Origin: Chamaelirium japonicum
Lineage: Eukaryota > Streptophyta > Magnoliopsida > Liliales > Melanthiaceae
NCBI GenBank assembly: GCA_947650365.1
Contig: OX393549.1
Location: forward strand, 35,752,335 to 35,816,334
Reading direction: 5' to 3'
DNA: 64,000 nucleotides
The notes below the pieces were generated by a model. It did not search any database. It saw nothing but the letters and a program-made list of their open reading frames with translations, and was not told the origin of the DNA. Every line of letters starts with the position of its first letter. Positions within the stretch are counted from its first letter, which is position 1. Both the position numbers and the translations under genes were made by a program. Positions 45,371 through 56,730 of the stretch are shown piece by piece.

Positions 45371-47311
45371 CAATTAAAGGAGATTCCACTGGCCGATCCT
45401 CCACCAATCGAATGGGAAGCCTCACCTTCAATCGAAGAAATCATTCCAATCAATATCGGCAGTGGAGATCTCCCTCAACAAACATTCATCGGTACCGGTC
45501 TTAGCGACGCAGAAGCGCGAGACATGGTATCCTTCCTTCAGTCCAACATCGACGTCTTTGCCTGGTGTTTTGAAGATATGCCTGGGATCGATCCAGATGA
45601 CTCCTGCCACCGGCTCGCGATCAAAGAAGAAGTGAAGCCTGTCAAGCAAAAGCCACGCACAATCCGACCAGAATTACAAATTGCCGTTCAAGAAGAGATC
45701 AGCAAACTACTCACAGCAGGCTTCATCCGTGAAGTAGAGTATCCTACTTGGATCTTTAATATAGTTACTGTCCCAAAGAAGAACGGAAAGGTCAGAGTGT
45801 GCATCGACTTCACCAATCTCAACAAGGCTTGTCCCAAAGATCCATTCCCCATGCCAAGGATAGATAGACTCGTCGATGCCACTGCTGGCCACGAGCTATT
45901 ATCTTTTATGGATGGATACTCTGGGTACAACCAAATTCCACTTCACGCTGATGATCAAGAGAAGACATGCTTTGTGACTAGCCGGGGTCTTTACTGCTAC
46001 AACGTAATGTCGTTCGGCCTCAAAAATGCTGGTTCTACCTATCAAAGGCTAGTCACAAAGATGTTTGAAGGTCAGATCGGTCGCAACGTCAAAGTCTACA
46101 TCGACGATCTCCTCACAAAGAGCTCCATTCGAGGAAACCATCTAGCCGATCTGGCGGAAACCTTACAAGTCCTTCGAAAGTATCGTATGAAGCTCAATCC
46201 GGCCAAGTGCGCTTTCGGAGTTCAATCTGGCAAATTCCTGGGTCACCTTGTGACCAGGAGGGGCATTGAAGCCAATCCCGACCAAATTCGAGGCATCCTC
46301 GACATGCCATCACCTACTAATCGGAAGGAAGTGCAATGTCTCACTGGAAGACTTGCTGCCCTCAATCGGTTCATCTCAAAGTCTTCTGAAAAATGTAAGC
46401 CTTTTTTCGACAAACTGCGTAAGGCGGATACTTCAGGGTGCAATTCAACTTGTGAGGAAGCTTTTCAAGGCATCAAGAAATATCTGGTGCAAGCTCCTAT
46501 CCTGACGGCTCCTCTTCCCAAAGAAAACTTATGGCTCTACCTCGCTGTGACCGATCAAGCAATCAGTGCGGTCCTAGTCAGCAGAAGAGAAGGCATCGAG
46601 CATCCAGTCTACTACATCAGCCATACTCTTCTTCCGACTGAAACTCGCTATTCAAAAACTGAGAAGGTCATCCTAGCCTTGCTCACTTCATCACGTCGCC
46701 TCCAACCCTACTTTGTCTCTCATCAGATCACTGTCATTTCAGAACACCCACTCAAAGATATCATTGACAAAGCTGGTCGAGCTGGTCGAATGATCAAATG
46801 GGTAATCGAAATAAGCTCTCTGGGGATTCAATTCGAATCTCGCACTTCCATCAAAGGTCAGGCCATTGCTGATTTTCTAGCTGACTTTCCGGTTGAAGAC
46901 CCCATCTCTTGGGAAGAAGATGTCGACATGCACTTGGAAGATGAGGCTAATTCTCCAATCAATCTTGCAACAAAAACCGATCCAAACCTCGAGGCTATTG
47001 CCACAAATCCTCCATGGAAGCTTTATACTGATGGAGCTTCAAGTGCGATCGGTTCGGGAACTGGGATAGTCTTGGTATCCCCCGAACTTGATCATCTCCA
47101 AAAAGCCACTCTCCTCGGATTCAATGCCACTAACAACGAAGCCGAATATGAAGCACTCATTTCCGGACTCGAAATGGCTGAATCCCTGGGGGTAGATCGA
47201 ATCATCGTCTATAGCGATTCCCAGCTGATCATAAGGCAAATCAATAGAGAGTACACATCTCGTGAAGAGAGAATGCAATACTATTTGGCCTTAGTACAAC
47301 GTCTTCAATAA
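45371..47311 (+). pseudogene. Tat reverse transcriptase and RNase H
   Basis: RT begins near EVKPVKQKPRTIRPE. Conserved blocks are VPKKNGKVRVCIDFTNLN, FMDGYSGYNQIPL, FGLKNAGSTYQRLV and the catalytic VYIDDLLTKS (Asp pair near 46,103). The connection domain includes YYISHTLLPTETRYSKTEK. RNase H of archaeal type follows: LYTDGASSAIGSG (catalytic Asp near 47,030), NNEAEYEALISGLEMA, YSDSQLI. A TAA at 47,309-47,311 cuts off the last RNase H segment (ENREADTLANAAS), which follows in frame. The RT itself is uninterrupted for about 590 codons. Confidence 0.9.
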
Positions 47312-48781
47312 CGTTTTACTAATCCTGAATTCGTTCAAATCCCAAGAGCAGAGAACCGAGAAGCAGATACCTTAGCCAATGCTGCCTCAGTTCTTGGAGA
47401 CTCACTCGGAGGAAGGCAAATACAAATCGATTATCAAGAAGTGCCCAAGATCACCCCCGAACAACAGATCCTTGCTTCTACAAAGGAATCTGGGGGTGGA
47501 GATCAACTGATATTGAACCTTACCACTACAAGCGAGCCTGGAGACTGGATACGGTCAATTTTTGACTTTTTCGAACATGGCAGAATGCCAGAAGATCCAA
47601 ATCAAGCCCGAAAACTTCAAAGAAAGCTTCCGTGCTATATTATTCAAGGAGAAGATCTATACTTCAAATCTCACAATGGGATGTTGTTCAAATGCGTTGG
47701 CCCTGAACAAGCAAAGGCAATCTTGATCGATATCCACTATGGAGCCTGCGGAAATCATTCGGGAGGAAGATCTCTTGAAGCCAAGACGAAGCTACAAGGT
47801 TACTACTGGCCAACAATGACAAGGGATGCTCAACAAGTTGTTCAAAGATGCGAGCCATGCCAACGACACGCTCGAGCTATCCATCTCTCTGCAGATGAGC
47901 TTCACCAATTGTTGAGTCCGTGGCCTTTCCACCAATGGGGGTTGGATTTCTTGGGTCCCTTCCCACCAACTCCAAGCAAGAAGAAGTATCTACTGCTGGT
48001 CACGGATTACTTCACCAAATGGGTTGAAGCTGTGCCACTCTTCCGAGAGACCGATGATGAAGTGATCAAATTCATTCGGTACAATATCTTCTCCAGGTTT
48101 GGTACACCTCAAGTTCTTGTCGCTGACAATGGAGCTCAATTTGACTCTGACAAGTTCCGTGAGTTCTGCCTGAACAACAGAATCAAGCTCTTCTATTCAA
48201 CTCCAAGGTACCCTCAATGCAATGGTCAAGCCGAAGCCTCAAATAGAGCTATTCTTGGTATACTCAAGAAGAAACTCAACGACAAGAAAGGATTATGGGA
48301 ACAAGTCCTACCTGTAGTTCTTTGGGGGTATCGCACAACCCCGAGAAGGTCAACAGGGCTCTCACCCTTTCGTCTGACATATGGATCGGAAGCAGTACTC
48401 CCAACAGAAAATATATCAAATACTCTCAAGACCAGGGCAGTTGAAGAAGGGATCAATGAAGAGCTTCGAGTCAATGATCTGGACTTCTCTGAAGAACTAC
48501 GAGACCAAGCCTCCATTCGTGTGGCCAAGTATCAGCAGAAGATCAAACGAGCCTACGATGAGAAGGTCTATAAGAGACAGTTCCCAGTGGGCAGCCTAGT
48601 TCTCAGAGCAGTTTTCTACAACACTAAAGAACACAGCAGTGGGAAACTTGCTCCCAACTGGGAAGGTCCATATATCATCGAATCCGTAGGAGGCAAAGGC
48701 TCTTATAGACTGATCTCACCAGAAGGAGATAGATTGCCACGAGCTTGGAATTCTAGACACCTCAAATTGTTCTATCCATGA
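47312..48781 (+). pseudogene. Tat integrase
   Basis: Continues the pol frame after the TAA at 47,309; the first ATG is at 47,441. The zinc-binding part HYGACGNHSGG ... CEPCQRHA is followed by the catalytic core with WGLDFLGPFPP (first Asp), VADNGAQFDSDKF (second Asp) and NGQAEASNRAILGIL (Glu). The C-terminal GPY/F-like region APNWEGPYIIESVGGKGSYRL ends HLKLFYP-TGA. There is no chromodomain. The DDE triad is intact. Alone this piece could code an integrase, but only if expressed apart from the broken upstream chain. Confidence 0.9.
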
Positions 48782-49396
48782 TGAAAATTCCATGATGAAT
48801 AAAGATCTTTTTCAATTATTCAAATGTTCTAGTTCTGAATCAGTTTCAAATTATCCATATTCAAGTTACAAGGTCTTTTAACAAGTTTGGGTGTTTGAGT
48901 TGCGACTCAACCCCTTACGGGCAAATGTTAAAACGATTTCAGGTTGTTATTCAAAGCAACCTTCAAGTCACTGGTTGGTTTAACAAGTTGGGGAGTTTGT
49001 GTTGCGACACTACCCCTTACTTACAAATGTTAAACTGACCTTCAATTTCGATATTCAATTTCAATCAATTTCGATATCGTCTAACAGGTTTGGGTGCTTG
49101 AGTTGCGACTCAACCCCTCACATACGAGTGTTCACGAATTCAAATTCAATTTTCAAGTTACAACAAGTTTGGGTAATCTAGTTGCGACTCGACCCCTTAC
49201 ATTCAAAAGATTGTATCCATTCCACATTCCAATGCTATCCAGAACATGGTATTCGAAGACATTCAGCACAAGAGACATCCAACTTTCAAATGCCAAAAAG
49301 ATCTCTATTATTATCAAAAAAATTTCCAAGTACAAGAGTGAGCTTTTACATATCACGATTCTACAGGTGCAACAACAAAGAAAAAGATAGAAGATC
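48782..49396. repeat. spacer with four copies of a GAGTTGCGACTC motif
   Basis: Between integrase and the antisense gene a ~50-bp sequence AACAAGTTTGGGTGTTTGAG, then TTGCGACTCAACCCCTTAC, recurs at about 48,880, 48,982, 49,083 and 49,162. GAGT.TGCG.ACTC forms a small stem-loop in three of the four; the second copy has lost it. This may hold the convergent 3' ends of pol and of the antisense transcript. Confidence 0.75.
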
Positions 49397-52298
49397 TCAA
49401 GGCTTAGCCACACTGGGAGCGCGCGACTTCTCTCCTTCGGATCCGCCTCGAGCTTTACTCGCTACAGAAGCCTTAGAAGATCGTACACTGCTAGCATGGA
49501 TCCTAAGTGCCTCCACCGCCTTTTCAGCTGTCTCCCTGTAACTCGCGCATTCAGTGCGCATGTATTCCAACTCCTTCTGAAGGGTCTCCTCCTTGGCAGA
49601 AGAAGCAGCCTCCTTAGCAGCTAGAGCAGCCTCCCTTGCATCAAGAGCAGCTTCCCTGCCGTCAAGTTTGCCCTTCAACTCCTGGAGCTCCACCCCTCGG
49701 TCGTGGGCCAGGGTCTCTATCCTGAAGAAACGCTTCTTCAACGATTCAAGTTCATGACCCCGGGCCTCGTAGCCGTTCTGCCAGCCCTTGCTCTCCAGTT
49801 TTTCCTTGCGAAGGGCCTCGATCTTAGCCTTCAAGGCCTCCTTCTTGGAGGATAGAAGCTCCCTCAGCTTATCCTTTTCCTCGTGGGCAGCTTCCAGTTC
49901 AGCCGTTAGGCGAGAGACTTCAGATGAAGCCTCTCGCTCTCCGTACTTCTTGAAAAGCTTCGTGCCGAATTTCAGAACCGCTGAGTTCTGCGAATAGACA
50001 AGAAATGATAGAAATATATCGGAGGATTCAAATTCAAAAGACAATTCAAACTGGTGCACTTACCACCACGTCGAGCCTATGAAAGGCTTCCTCGATTGGG
50101 GCCCCCGGAAGGTTGCAGAGCTTTCGGATCACGGGAGTTGGGTGATTGATGTCAACCTCACCCAAATCTTTCAAAAGTGAAGTCATACCCGCAGGAATCC
50201 CTACAAATCAGACAAAAGTTCAAAAGAGTTAGAATATTTTCAAACTTCAAAGGCAGTATGGTCAGAAGTAGAATCTAGTGAGGATACCTGAGATATCGAC
50301 CTGAGACGCCTTGCCCTTCCCACGATCGGAGCTCTTACCCTTGGGAGTAGACTTCTCCTTGGTGGGGGTGGGCTTTGGCTGGGGTTGGGGAGTCTCATCA
50401 CCCACCCGGCTTCCTCTCTCCAAGTGTGCGAGAGAGGGAACATCTCGAGGAGGGGATACCCCCCCTTCATCTTGGTGCCCGCTCGAATGCTCGAGCCCGG
50501 CCATGATGAGTGCCATCTCATCGGCCAGAGAACGCGGCGGGGGTGGGGGTTGTTCAACCTCCAAACCCCCGCTTGTAGTCGTGCCTTCGAGACAGGGAGT
50601 GACTGGAGGTATTTGATCGAGGGGCATGGGGTTGCTTCCAACCCCACCACTCCCCGAGAACTTGATTTTGAAACGCACCGGGCGCTTCTTCAACTCATCA
50701 AAATGGTAGGCGAGAACCACCTTGTGGCCTTCGCCCTCCGCATCCATGACTCCCTCCATTCGACGGGCCTTAGCCTCATCGATGGGAATAGGAAGAGAAT
50801 CTTCTTCTTCTACACCATAAGCGGGGGTGGGAGGAAAGTCACCCCCACCACCCCCCTGTCCTAGGTCACCACCAATGGGGGTGGGAGGAATTTCTTCCTC
50901 ACCACCCCCGTTTCCATCATCTCCACCAGTGGGGGTGGGAGGAAGATCATCCTCACCACCCCCATTCTCCTCTTCTTCATCGTCGCCGCCATGGCCGTTG
51001 CTACCGTTTTCGGTCTCTTCTTCTTCTTCTTCCTCGTCTTCCTTCTTCTTTTCTTCTTCCTCTTCTTCTTCATCTTCATCCTTCTTTTCTTGGTCCTCTT
51101 CTTCATTCTGCTTGACGAGGATTTTTCTTTTCTTCTTCGCTGGGTCCCTCTGTATCACCAGCTTTTCCTCAGAGGTGGGCAATCGGCGCCTTGCACCGTA
51201 GGCCTTCTGCTCGATTCTAATCTTTCTGATAATCTTGCCAGACTGAGGATCCTCCTCGTAGTCTGAGTACAAGACCTCATTGTCTTCGTATTTGGCCTGC
51301 GATCGGTGGAGGAGGTTGGCGTTGCCGTACCTGACTGGGCAGTTTGAGAATTGTTTCCATGACCTGGTGCCACAGGTCAACTCCAGGAACAGGTTGTCGA
51401 TAGCCCCAACCCTCTCCGAAGGCCAACCTAGCTCTCCTCCTGCGTAATACATTTTGATCTCTTTGTTTACCTCAACGCGAGGAGTCTCTGGCACGGAGAG
51501 TGGCGTCCAGGCACCAGCCACTGAGAGCGGCCACTCCGTATACAGCTTATCGGAGGCAACTGTGTCGGTGAGGGGGCGTAGAGCGGAAACCCCTGTGAGG
51601 TTGAAAAAAGGGCTGTCTTTCCTCGAAGCCCATCGGTAATGGAAGAAGAAGTATCCCAATTCGATCCGGGCCTCTTCGTCATCTGGAAGGCTGGAGTAGC
51701 ATTCCCTCAACTCCTTCTGGAAATCTGACTCTACGCGGCAGAAGGCGTAGATTATCCTCCATGCGTTGCTGGTGATCTGTCCTGGGCAAAGGCCGGAGGT
51801 GTTTAGCAACCTCGCGGCAAACGGCGGCAGCGGAAGACGAAGTCCGCAGGTCAGCTGACCCACGGAGACCACTGTCCCCATCACCTGCTCATTGCTGGCA
51901 ACGTTCACAAACACGGTCTTCTTGTCGATGCCAAAGCCAGATTGAATCCCAGGCATTGAAGGCCGGATCTTCCCCTCTGTGAAGCATGCCAACAGCCTTT
52001 GCCACTTTGCCCTCTTCTTGTCGGTAAGCTGGCCGCCTGTGTTGTAAGCATAGGCAGGCTCCTCCGCCAGAGGTAGCATAGGGCCCAAGACGAACTTCAC
52101 CTTCGGGATATGCTCTGGCCTAGATGGTGCTGAGGCAAATCCAACTCCTTGATGTCTTTTGCCCAGTTGGCCCAACTCCACCTGCACTGCCTTGCCTTTA
52201 CCCCTACCTTTGGGGGGGGATGATTCTTCAGCTATCTCCTTCCCCTTCCTCTTCGAGGGGACCGCGCTCATCTTCTTCGAATTACCAGAGGAGGCCAT
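49397..52298 (-). CDS. antisense three-exon gene of the Tat element
   Basis: Exons 52,298-50,288, 50,200-50,064 and 49,987-49,397 join to 912 codons without interruption: phase 1 then phase 0, with GT/AG introns, the second donor being GTAAGT. Start MASSGNSKK; the upstream frame has no ATG. Residues 1-60 are basic and Ser/Lys-rich. A globular part (about 60-400) contains GLRLPLPPFAARLL and ITSNAWRIIYAF, resembling the putative gypsy-type transposon domain (Transposase_28). Next are a long Glu/Lys-rich acidic tract and Gly/Pro/Thr repeats (PPTP.GGD). Exon 3 is a coiled coil (EVSRLTAELEAAHEEKDKL). Antisense genes at this place are known in Tat elements; their function is unknown. Unlike gag-pol it shows no stop. 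Confidence 0.8.
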
Positions 52299-52720
52299 TC
52301 GATCGATCGAGAAAGGATAAGGAAACAGAGAATGGGAGACTGGAAGCAAAAGCTCTGGACTTCGAAAATTTTCTGAAAGCGTGAGGCGAGAATGACAGCC
52401 AGAGAAGCTTAAGTATCCTGAGGGAATTAGGCGCACAATTCGAGAAGACACGTGTCATCGCCAGAACAAATCTCGTGTTTTTACCAAAGACACGTGGCAT
52501 CAATCCGTAGCAAGCGCAGAATCAGGCGAACAGTCGGGACCAGATGAAGCGTCAAACCAGCTGAACCACCGGTTCGAACGAACCCTCGGCTCAACCGAGC
52601 CACCGGTTCAGGAAACATACCGGTCCAGATGGACCGCCGGTTCAAAACAGAATTCTCTACTTCAAATTTTTGCATGAAGACTTTACTCCATCAACCAGCA
52701 GACGATTGGGTAAATTATCA
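52299..52720 (-). promoter_or_regulatory. upstream region of the antisense gene
   Basis: Lies between the antisense start codon and the tandem array and would hold the promoter of the antisense gene. It contains repeated words ACCGGTTC / GAACCACCGG (52,563-52,635). No TATA box is certain. Confidence 0.35.
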
Positions 52721-53588
52721 CTGGATCGGGCAAAAAACTTAGTTTTTTGCCCGATCACTCAAACCTTGACCGGCTGATTTTAACCGATCGGTCAAACATG
52801 ACCGATCGGTCAAAATCAACCGATCGGTCGATTTTCTACTGGATCGGGCAAAAAACTTGGTTTTTTGCCCGATCACTCGAACCTTGACCGGTTGATTTTA
52901 ACCGATCGGTCAAACATGACCGATCGGTCAAAATCAACCGATCGGTCGATTTTCTACTGGATCGGGCAAAAAACTTAGTTTTTTGCCCGATCACTCGAAC
53001 CTTGACCGGCTGATTTTAACCGATCGGTCAAGCATGACCGATCGATCAAAGTCAACCAATCGGTCGATTTTCTACTGCATCAGGCGAAAAACTTAGTTTT
53101 TTGCCCGATCACTCAAACCTTGACCGGCTTATTTTAACCAATCGATCAAAATCAACCGATCAGTCGATTTCCTTCTGGATCGGGCAAGAAACTTGGTTTT
53201 TTGCCCGATCACTCGAACCTTGACCGGCTGATTTTAACCGATCGGTCAAACATGACCGATCGGTCAAAATCAACCGATCGGTCGATTTTCTACTGGATCG
53301 GGCAAAAAAATTGGTTTTTTGCCCGATCACTCGAACCTTGATCGGCTGATTTTAACCGATCGGTCAAACATGACCGATCGGTCAAAATCAACCGATCGGT
53401 CGATTTTCTACGGAATCGGTCAAAAAACTGTATTTTTTGACCGATCACCCCATCCTTGACCGGCTGATTTTAACCGATCGGTCAAACATGACCGATCGGT
53501 CAAAATCAACCGATCGATCGATTTTCTATGGGATCAGTCAAAAAACTGTGTTTTTTGACCGATCACCCCATCCTTGACCGGTTGAAAT
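52721..53588. repeat. 118-bp palindromic tandem array, 8 copies
   Basis: Units start at 52,721, 52,839, 52,957, 53,075, 53,175, 53,293, 53,411 and 53,529. The period is exactly 118 bp except unit 4 (100 bp, which lost one 18-bp ACCGATCGGTCAAACATG block). Each unit opens with an inverted repeat of 15-bp arms GATCGGGCAAAAAAC and GTTTTTTGCCCGATC around TTA, then holds several GACCGATCGGTC palindromes. Tandem repeats between coding region and 3' LTR are a known Tat trait and a known source of satellites. Confidence 0.95.
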
Positions 53589-53707
53589 CGACCGATCGGT
53601 CAACTTCGATCGATCGGTCAACTTCGATCGATCGGTCAACTTCGACCGATCGGTCAACTTCGACCGATCGGTCAAAATTGATCGATCGATCAAAATTGAC
53701 CGATCAG
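53589..53707. repeat. 18-bp tandem repeat
   Basis: Six to seven units CGACCGATCGGTCAACTT with C/T changes, each centred on the 12-bp palindrome GACCGATCGGTC. It is a shorter-period continuation of the same array. Confidence 0.92.
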
Positions 53708-53809
53708 TCCTTTGACGCTGACACTCGATAAGCTCCTTTGCATTTGTAACAGGGGGTCGTTAGTTTTGCACCAAGAGTCCAAGCCAGCCAAGGTAGCCTC
53801 TTAGCTAAC

Positions 53810-53819
53810 TTGGAGGGGG
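53810..53819 (+). other. polypurine tract
   Basis: TTGGAGGGGG followed by TAAC and the 3' LTR, the expected plus-strand primer site. Its distance of four bases from the LTR is slightly longer than usual. Confidence 0.75.
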
Positions 53820-53823
53820 TAAC

Positions 53824-54530
53824 TGTGGGTGCAAATTTTGGCAAGAAGTATGCAAACAGCGGGACCCACCGGCCCCGCCTGGTGGGCCCCCGAAGACAAT
53901 AGCGGGACCCACCGGCCCCGCCTGGTGGGCCCCCGAAGACAACAGCGGGACCCACCGGCCCCGCCTGGTGGGCCCCCGAAGACAACAGCGGGACCCACCG
54001 GCCCTGCCTGGTGGCCCCCGAAGACGGCAGCGGAGCCCACCAGCTTTACCTAGAGGATCCCCAGATACAACAGCAGAAACCGCCATTTACCCCGGAATTC
54101 CTCCCCGGGAATTCTATAAATAGCAGAGCCTTCAAATGTAAAAGGATCCGAAATTTCTGAGATCCACTCTGAGATCTGATTTTCAGAATCCAGAGCTCTG
54201 GAATTTCTCAGTTTCCCATCTTCCACCTCTTTTTGATCTTCTTCTCTCCTTCGAAGAGACCAGAGTGTTTTCAGTGATACTCGGCCTGTCGAGATCACTT
54301 CGATATAAGTATTAGTGAATTCGGGTTGCTCCCTATAGCACGGAGACGTAGGCTTCGGCTGAACTCCGAGATCACATCTCTCATGTCAACTCTCTGATTG
54401 CATCTCACTCTGTTAGCATATCGAAAGCAACGACTTCAATCGACAGATCAAACAACGATCTCTTCGACTCGAAACTTCAATTGACTGGTGAGGCGAAATC
54501 TTCGGGTCGGCACGAAGATTTTCCCCCACA
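53824..54530 (+). repeat. 3' LTR of the Tat-type element
   Basis: Same termini as the 5' LTR. Differences seen by eye: C/G in the fourth 43-bp unit, one G lost and three substitutions in the next 20 bp, C/T near 54,233, C/G near 54,285 and G/A near 54,384. That is about 1 % in total, mostly clustered at the degenerate end of the hairpin array. Confidence 0.93.
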
Positions 54531-54535
54531 GATAC

Positions 54536-55608
54536 CATGACGCTGCTTGCCGGAATGCCTTAGTTTGCAATATATCTCATTAATTTCTAATTGTAGATGA
54601 AAATATTATGAAAATAGTAGGGTTCAAATTGCCATATACAATATAATCTCTTTCTATCAAATTTATTCATAATGCTTGTCACTATATTAACCAATAATAG
54701 AACTAATCATAGAAGTGTATATTAGCTCTCTTGCTCTAAAATATATTTCCCGATACATGCTACTCTAATACTTCTTTTGATACATTCTATCGATCACCAA
54801 GAATTCACAAACATAGTTGGGTTTCCAAATTCAACAAATCATCAGAACATCAGAAGCCATTTTGAAGGAATTGAGAATCCTAATTCAACCTGTTACATTT
54901 TCAATAAAAAAAATACAATTATGGTAGTGGTCATGCGATGACTTTCATTCCAATATCAATAATGATTTAGACACATAGAGTAGTTGACGGCATACACATT
55001 TCATGTGATAGGTTTCTCCTTGAAGAAAATATGAGCTCGAGATGATGACTTGGTTCCTCATTCTTTGGCAGCACCCTGGGAACCGGCTATTTTAGAATTT
55101 ATCATCCAACTCTCGTAAGAAGATCGATTGCATTTATCATTCTATAACTCAGATTAGAGAAAAAAAAACAAAGAATAATTTTGAGTTTAGCATCTTCTGT
55201 ATCCAGATATTAGAATCTCATTTGAACCAAAGATCACTTATTTGATTTACATACCTTGAACACCCGGGCCGCATCACCAATTATCTCCGACTTACGTTTA
55301 GCCTCTAAACATCATATGCCTGTAAAAGAGAACGAAAATAAGAAAACCTAAAAAAAAAAATCAAATTGTCCTAAACACCTGATCCATCAACATGTATCCA
55401 AAAAAACCTAACATCAAGCAGGAAAAACCGACACCCGTCATTGCCGATCACCACCCCGATGGTGATCGCTGTCTTCGTTCTTATCGGACTCCAGGAGCCT
55501 TAGGGTTGAGCATCTATTCCAGATCTGAATGGATTTGAGGTTCCAGAATGGTAGGAAGAAAGAGGAAGGTCGGAGAGGTTGAACGGATAATGTAGAAGAA
55601 ACAGAATA
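54536..55608. other. host DNA right of the gypsy insertion
   Basis: AT-rich. On the minus strand splice-like words (TTTTACAG at about 55,320 and AAGGTATGT at about 55,255) bound a 65-bp piece that has stops in all three frames, so it is not coding. A GC-richer stretch at 55,440-55,560 resembles a leader or first exon on the minus strand but carries no recognised protein. Confidence 0.35.
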
Positions 55609-56730
55609 TGTCACGCCCTGGATTTTCGTCGACTACCGAGAACCCCAGGCGTGATATTTCACTACCATTTTTTTAAAATAAAAAAAAAGGATTTTTAAGT
55701 TTGTTCTTCCTTTCTCGGACCTATCCAATGCCTGAAGACACTGGAACATCAGTGCTCGTAAGGAAGATAAAAAAAACCATTCATAAAAGAGAAGTACTGC
55801 TCGACTAATTGAGTGCATCACTCTTGGAGGGAGGGAGACAACTCTCTAAACTCTTCTAAGAGTTGTGCACTCGTAGGAGCACGAGACTTGAGCCCAGAAG
55901 GCTATTCATTCCTCATGTCACTCTAAACTAGCTTCAAGAGGCTTCTCATGCTCATTTATTTTATAATTTAGATTAACAAAATCAGTTGATATCTCGAGCC
56001 AGAATAACACACCCCCAGAAGCAAACTCTTTCTATATACATAAATCAACAGTCTTTACATCTCATCCATAGAGTATAAGTACAACTTCCTCCTGGTCTAA
56101 ATAAGACCCAGGTTAAAATCTAAGGTTATTGCTCCAGCTCCAGCTCTAGCTCTCCATAGCACCTCCACAACTATTCCATAGCTTAGCTTCTAACTCTGCT
56201 ACTTCATCAACTACATACGTTCGTCTAATCCACGAACTCAACTTCTTCTTATTTTTGGGTTTATACCCAACAAGACCATACACACAAACCCTGAGTCACT
56301 TAGACAACTAAGTGACTCAGTGAGAGGCACGCTAACTCTATCAAAAAAAACTGATAAACATAATGAATGGTGCTTTAATCGATATCATCCTCCAATGTTC
56401 AATCTAGATCAAATTATCTTTTTTCTAGCATCGTATTTTGAGTTATATTACACCTCTGTTTATTTCTTGATTTCAAGTCAAATTATCTTGACTAATATCA
56501 ATTCTTAATCTTATTTTAATTAATACCACACCTTTATTACTTTAAATATTACATGAATATCATTATTTAAATAATATCGAATCTTATAAAATGTTATCTC
56601 TTGATGAATATCGAGTCTTGACTTATCCTAAGACCTTTATTTGTGATTCTAATATTTTATATTTATCATGATCTAGCATAGACTTCTACAACCGAAGCCC
56701 ATCATAGGATCAAGATCATAAATCTAATCA

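Larger units (their letters stand above)
42034..54530 (+). mobile_element. Ty3/gypsy retrotransposon, Tat-type, with antisense gene; duplication GATAC
   Basis: Two near-identical ~707-bp LTRs (TGTGGG...CCCACA) enclose primer site, gag, protease, RT, RNase H, integrase, an antisense spliced-looking gene, a palindromic tandem array and a purine tract. GATAC flanks the element (42,029-42,033 and 54,531-54,535). The archaeal-type RNase H, the integrase without chromodomain, the antisense gene behind integrase and the 3' tandem repeats are features known for the Tat lineage (Retand, RIRE2, Grande, Ogre). LTRs differ by about seven substitutions and one deleted base. The sense gag-pol has four in-frame stops and a frame change, so this copy needs help in trans. 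Confidence 0.93.

Noticed and set aside
50827-51201. Plus-strand open frames rich in Ser and Phe opposite the antisense gene
   Set aside because: They are the shadow of the Glu/Lys-rich acidic tract of the minus-strand protein.
53528-53731. Open frame with repeated STDRSTS residues
   Set aside because: It is a translation of the 18-bp tandem repeat, whose unit length is a multiple of three.
55255-55319. Exon-like 65-bp piece with good splice words on the minus strand
   Set aside because: All three frames contain stops, so it cannot be a coding exon; a non-coding exon cannot be shown from sequence alone.
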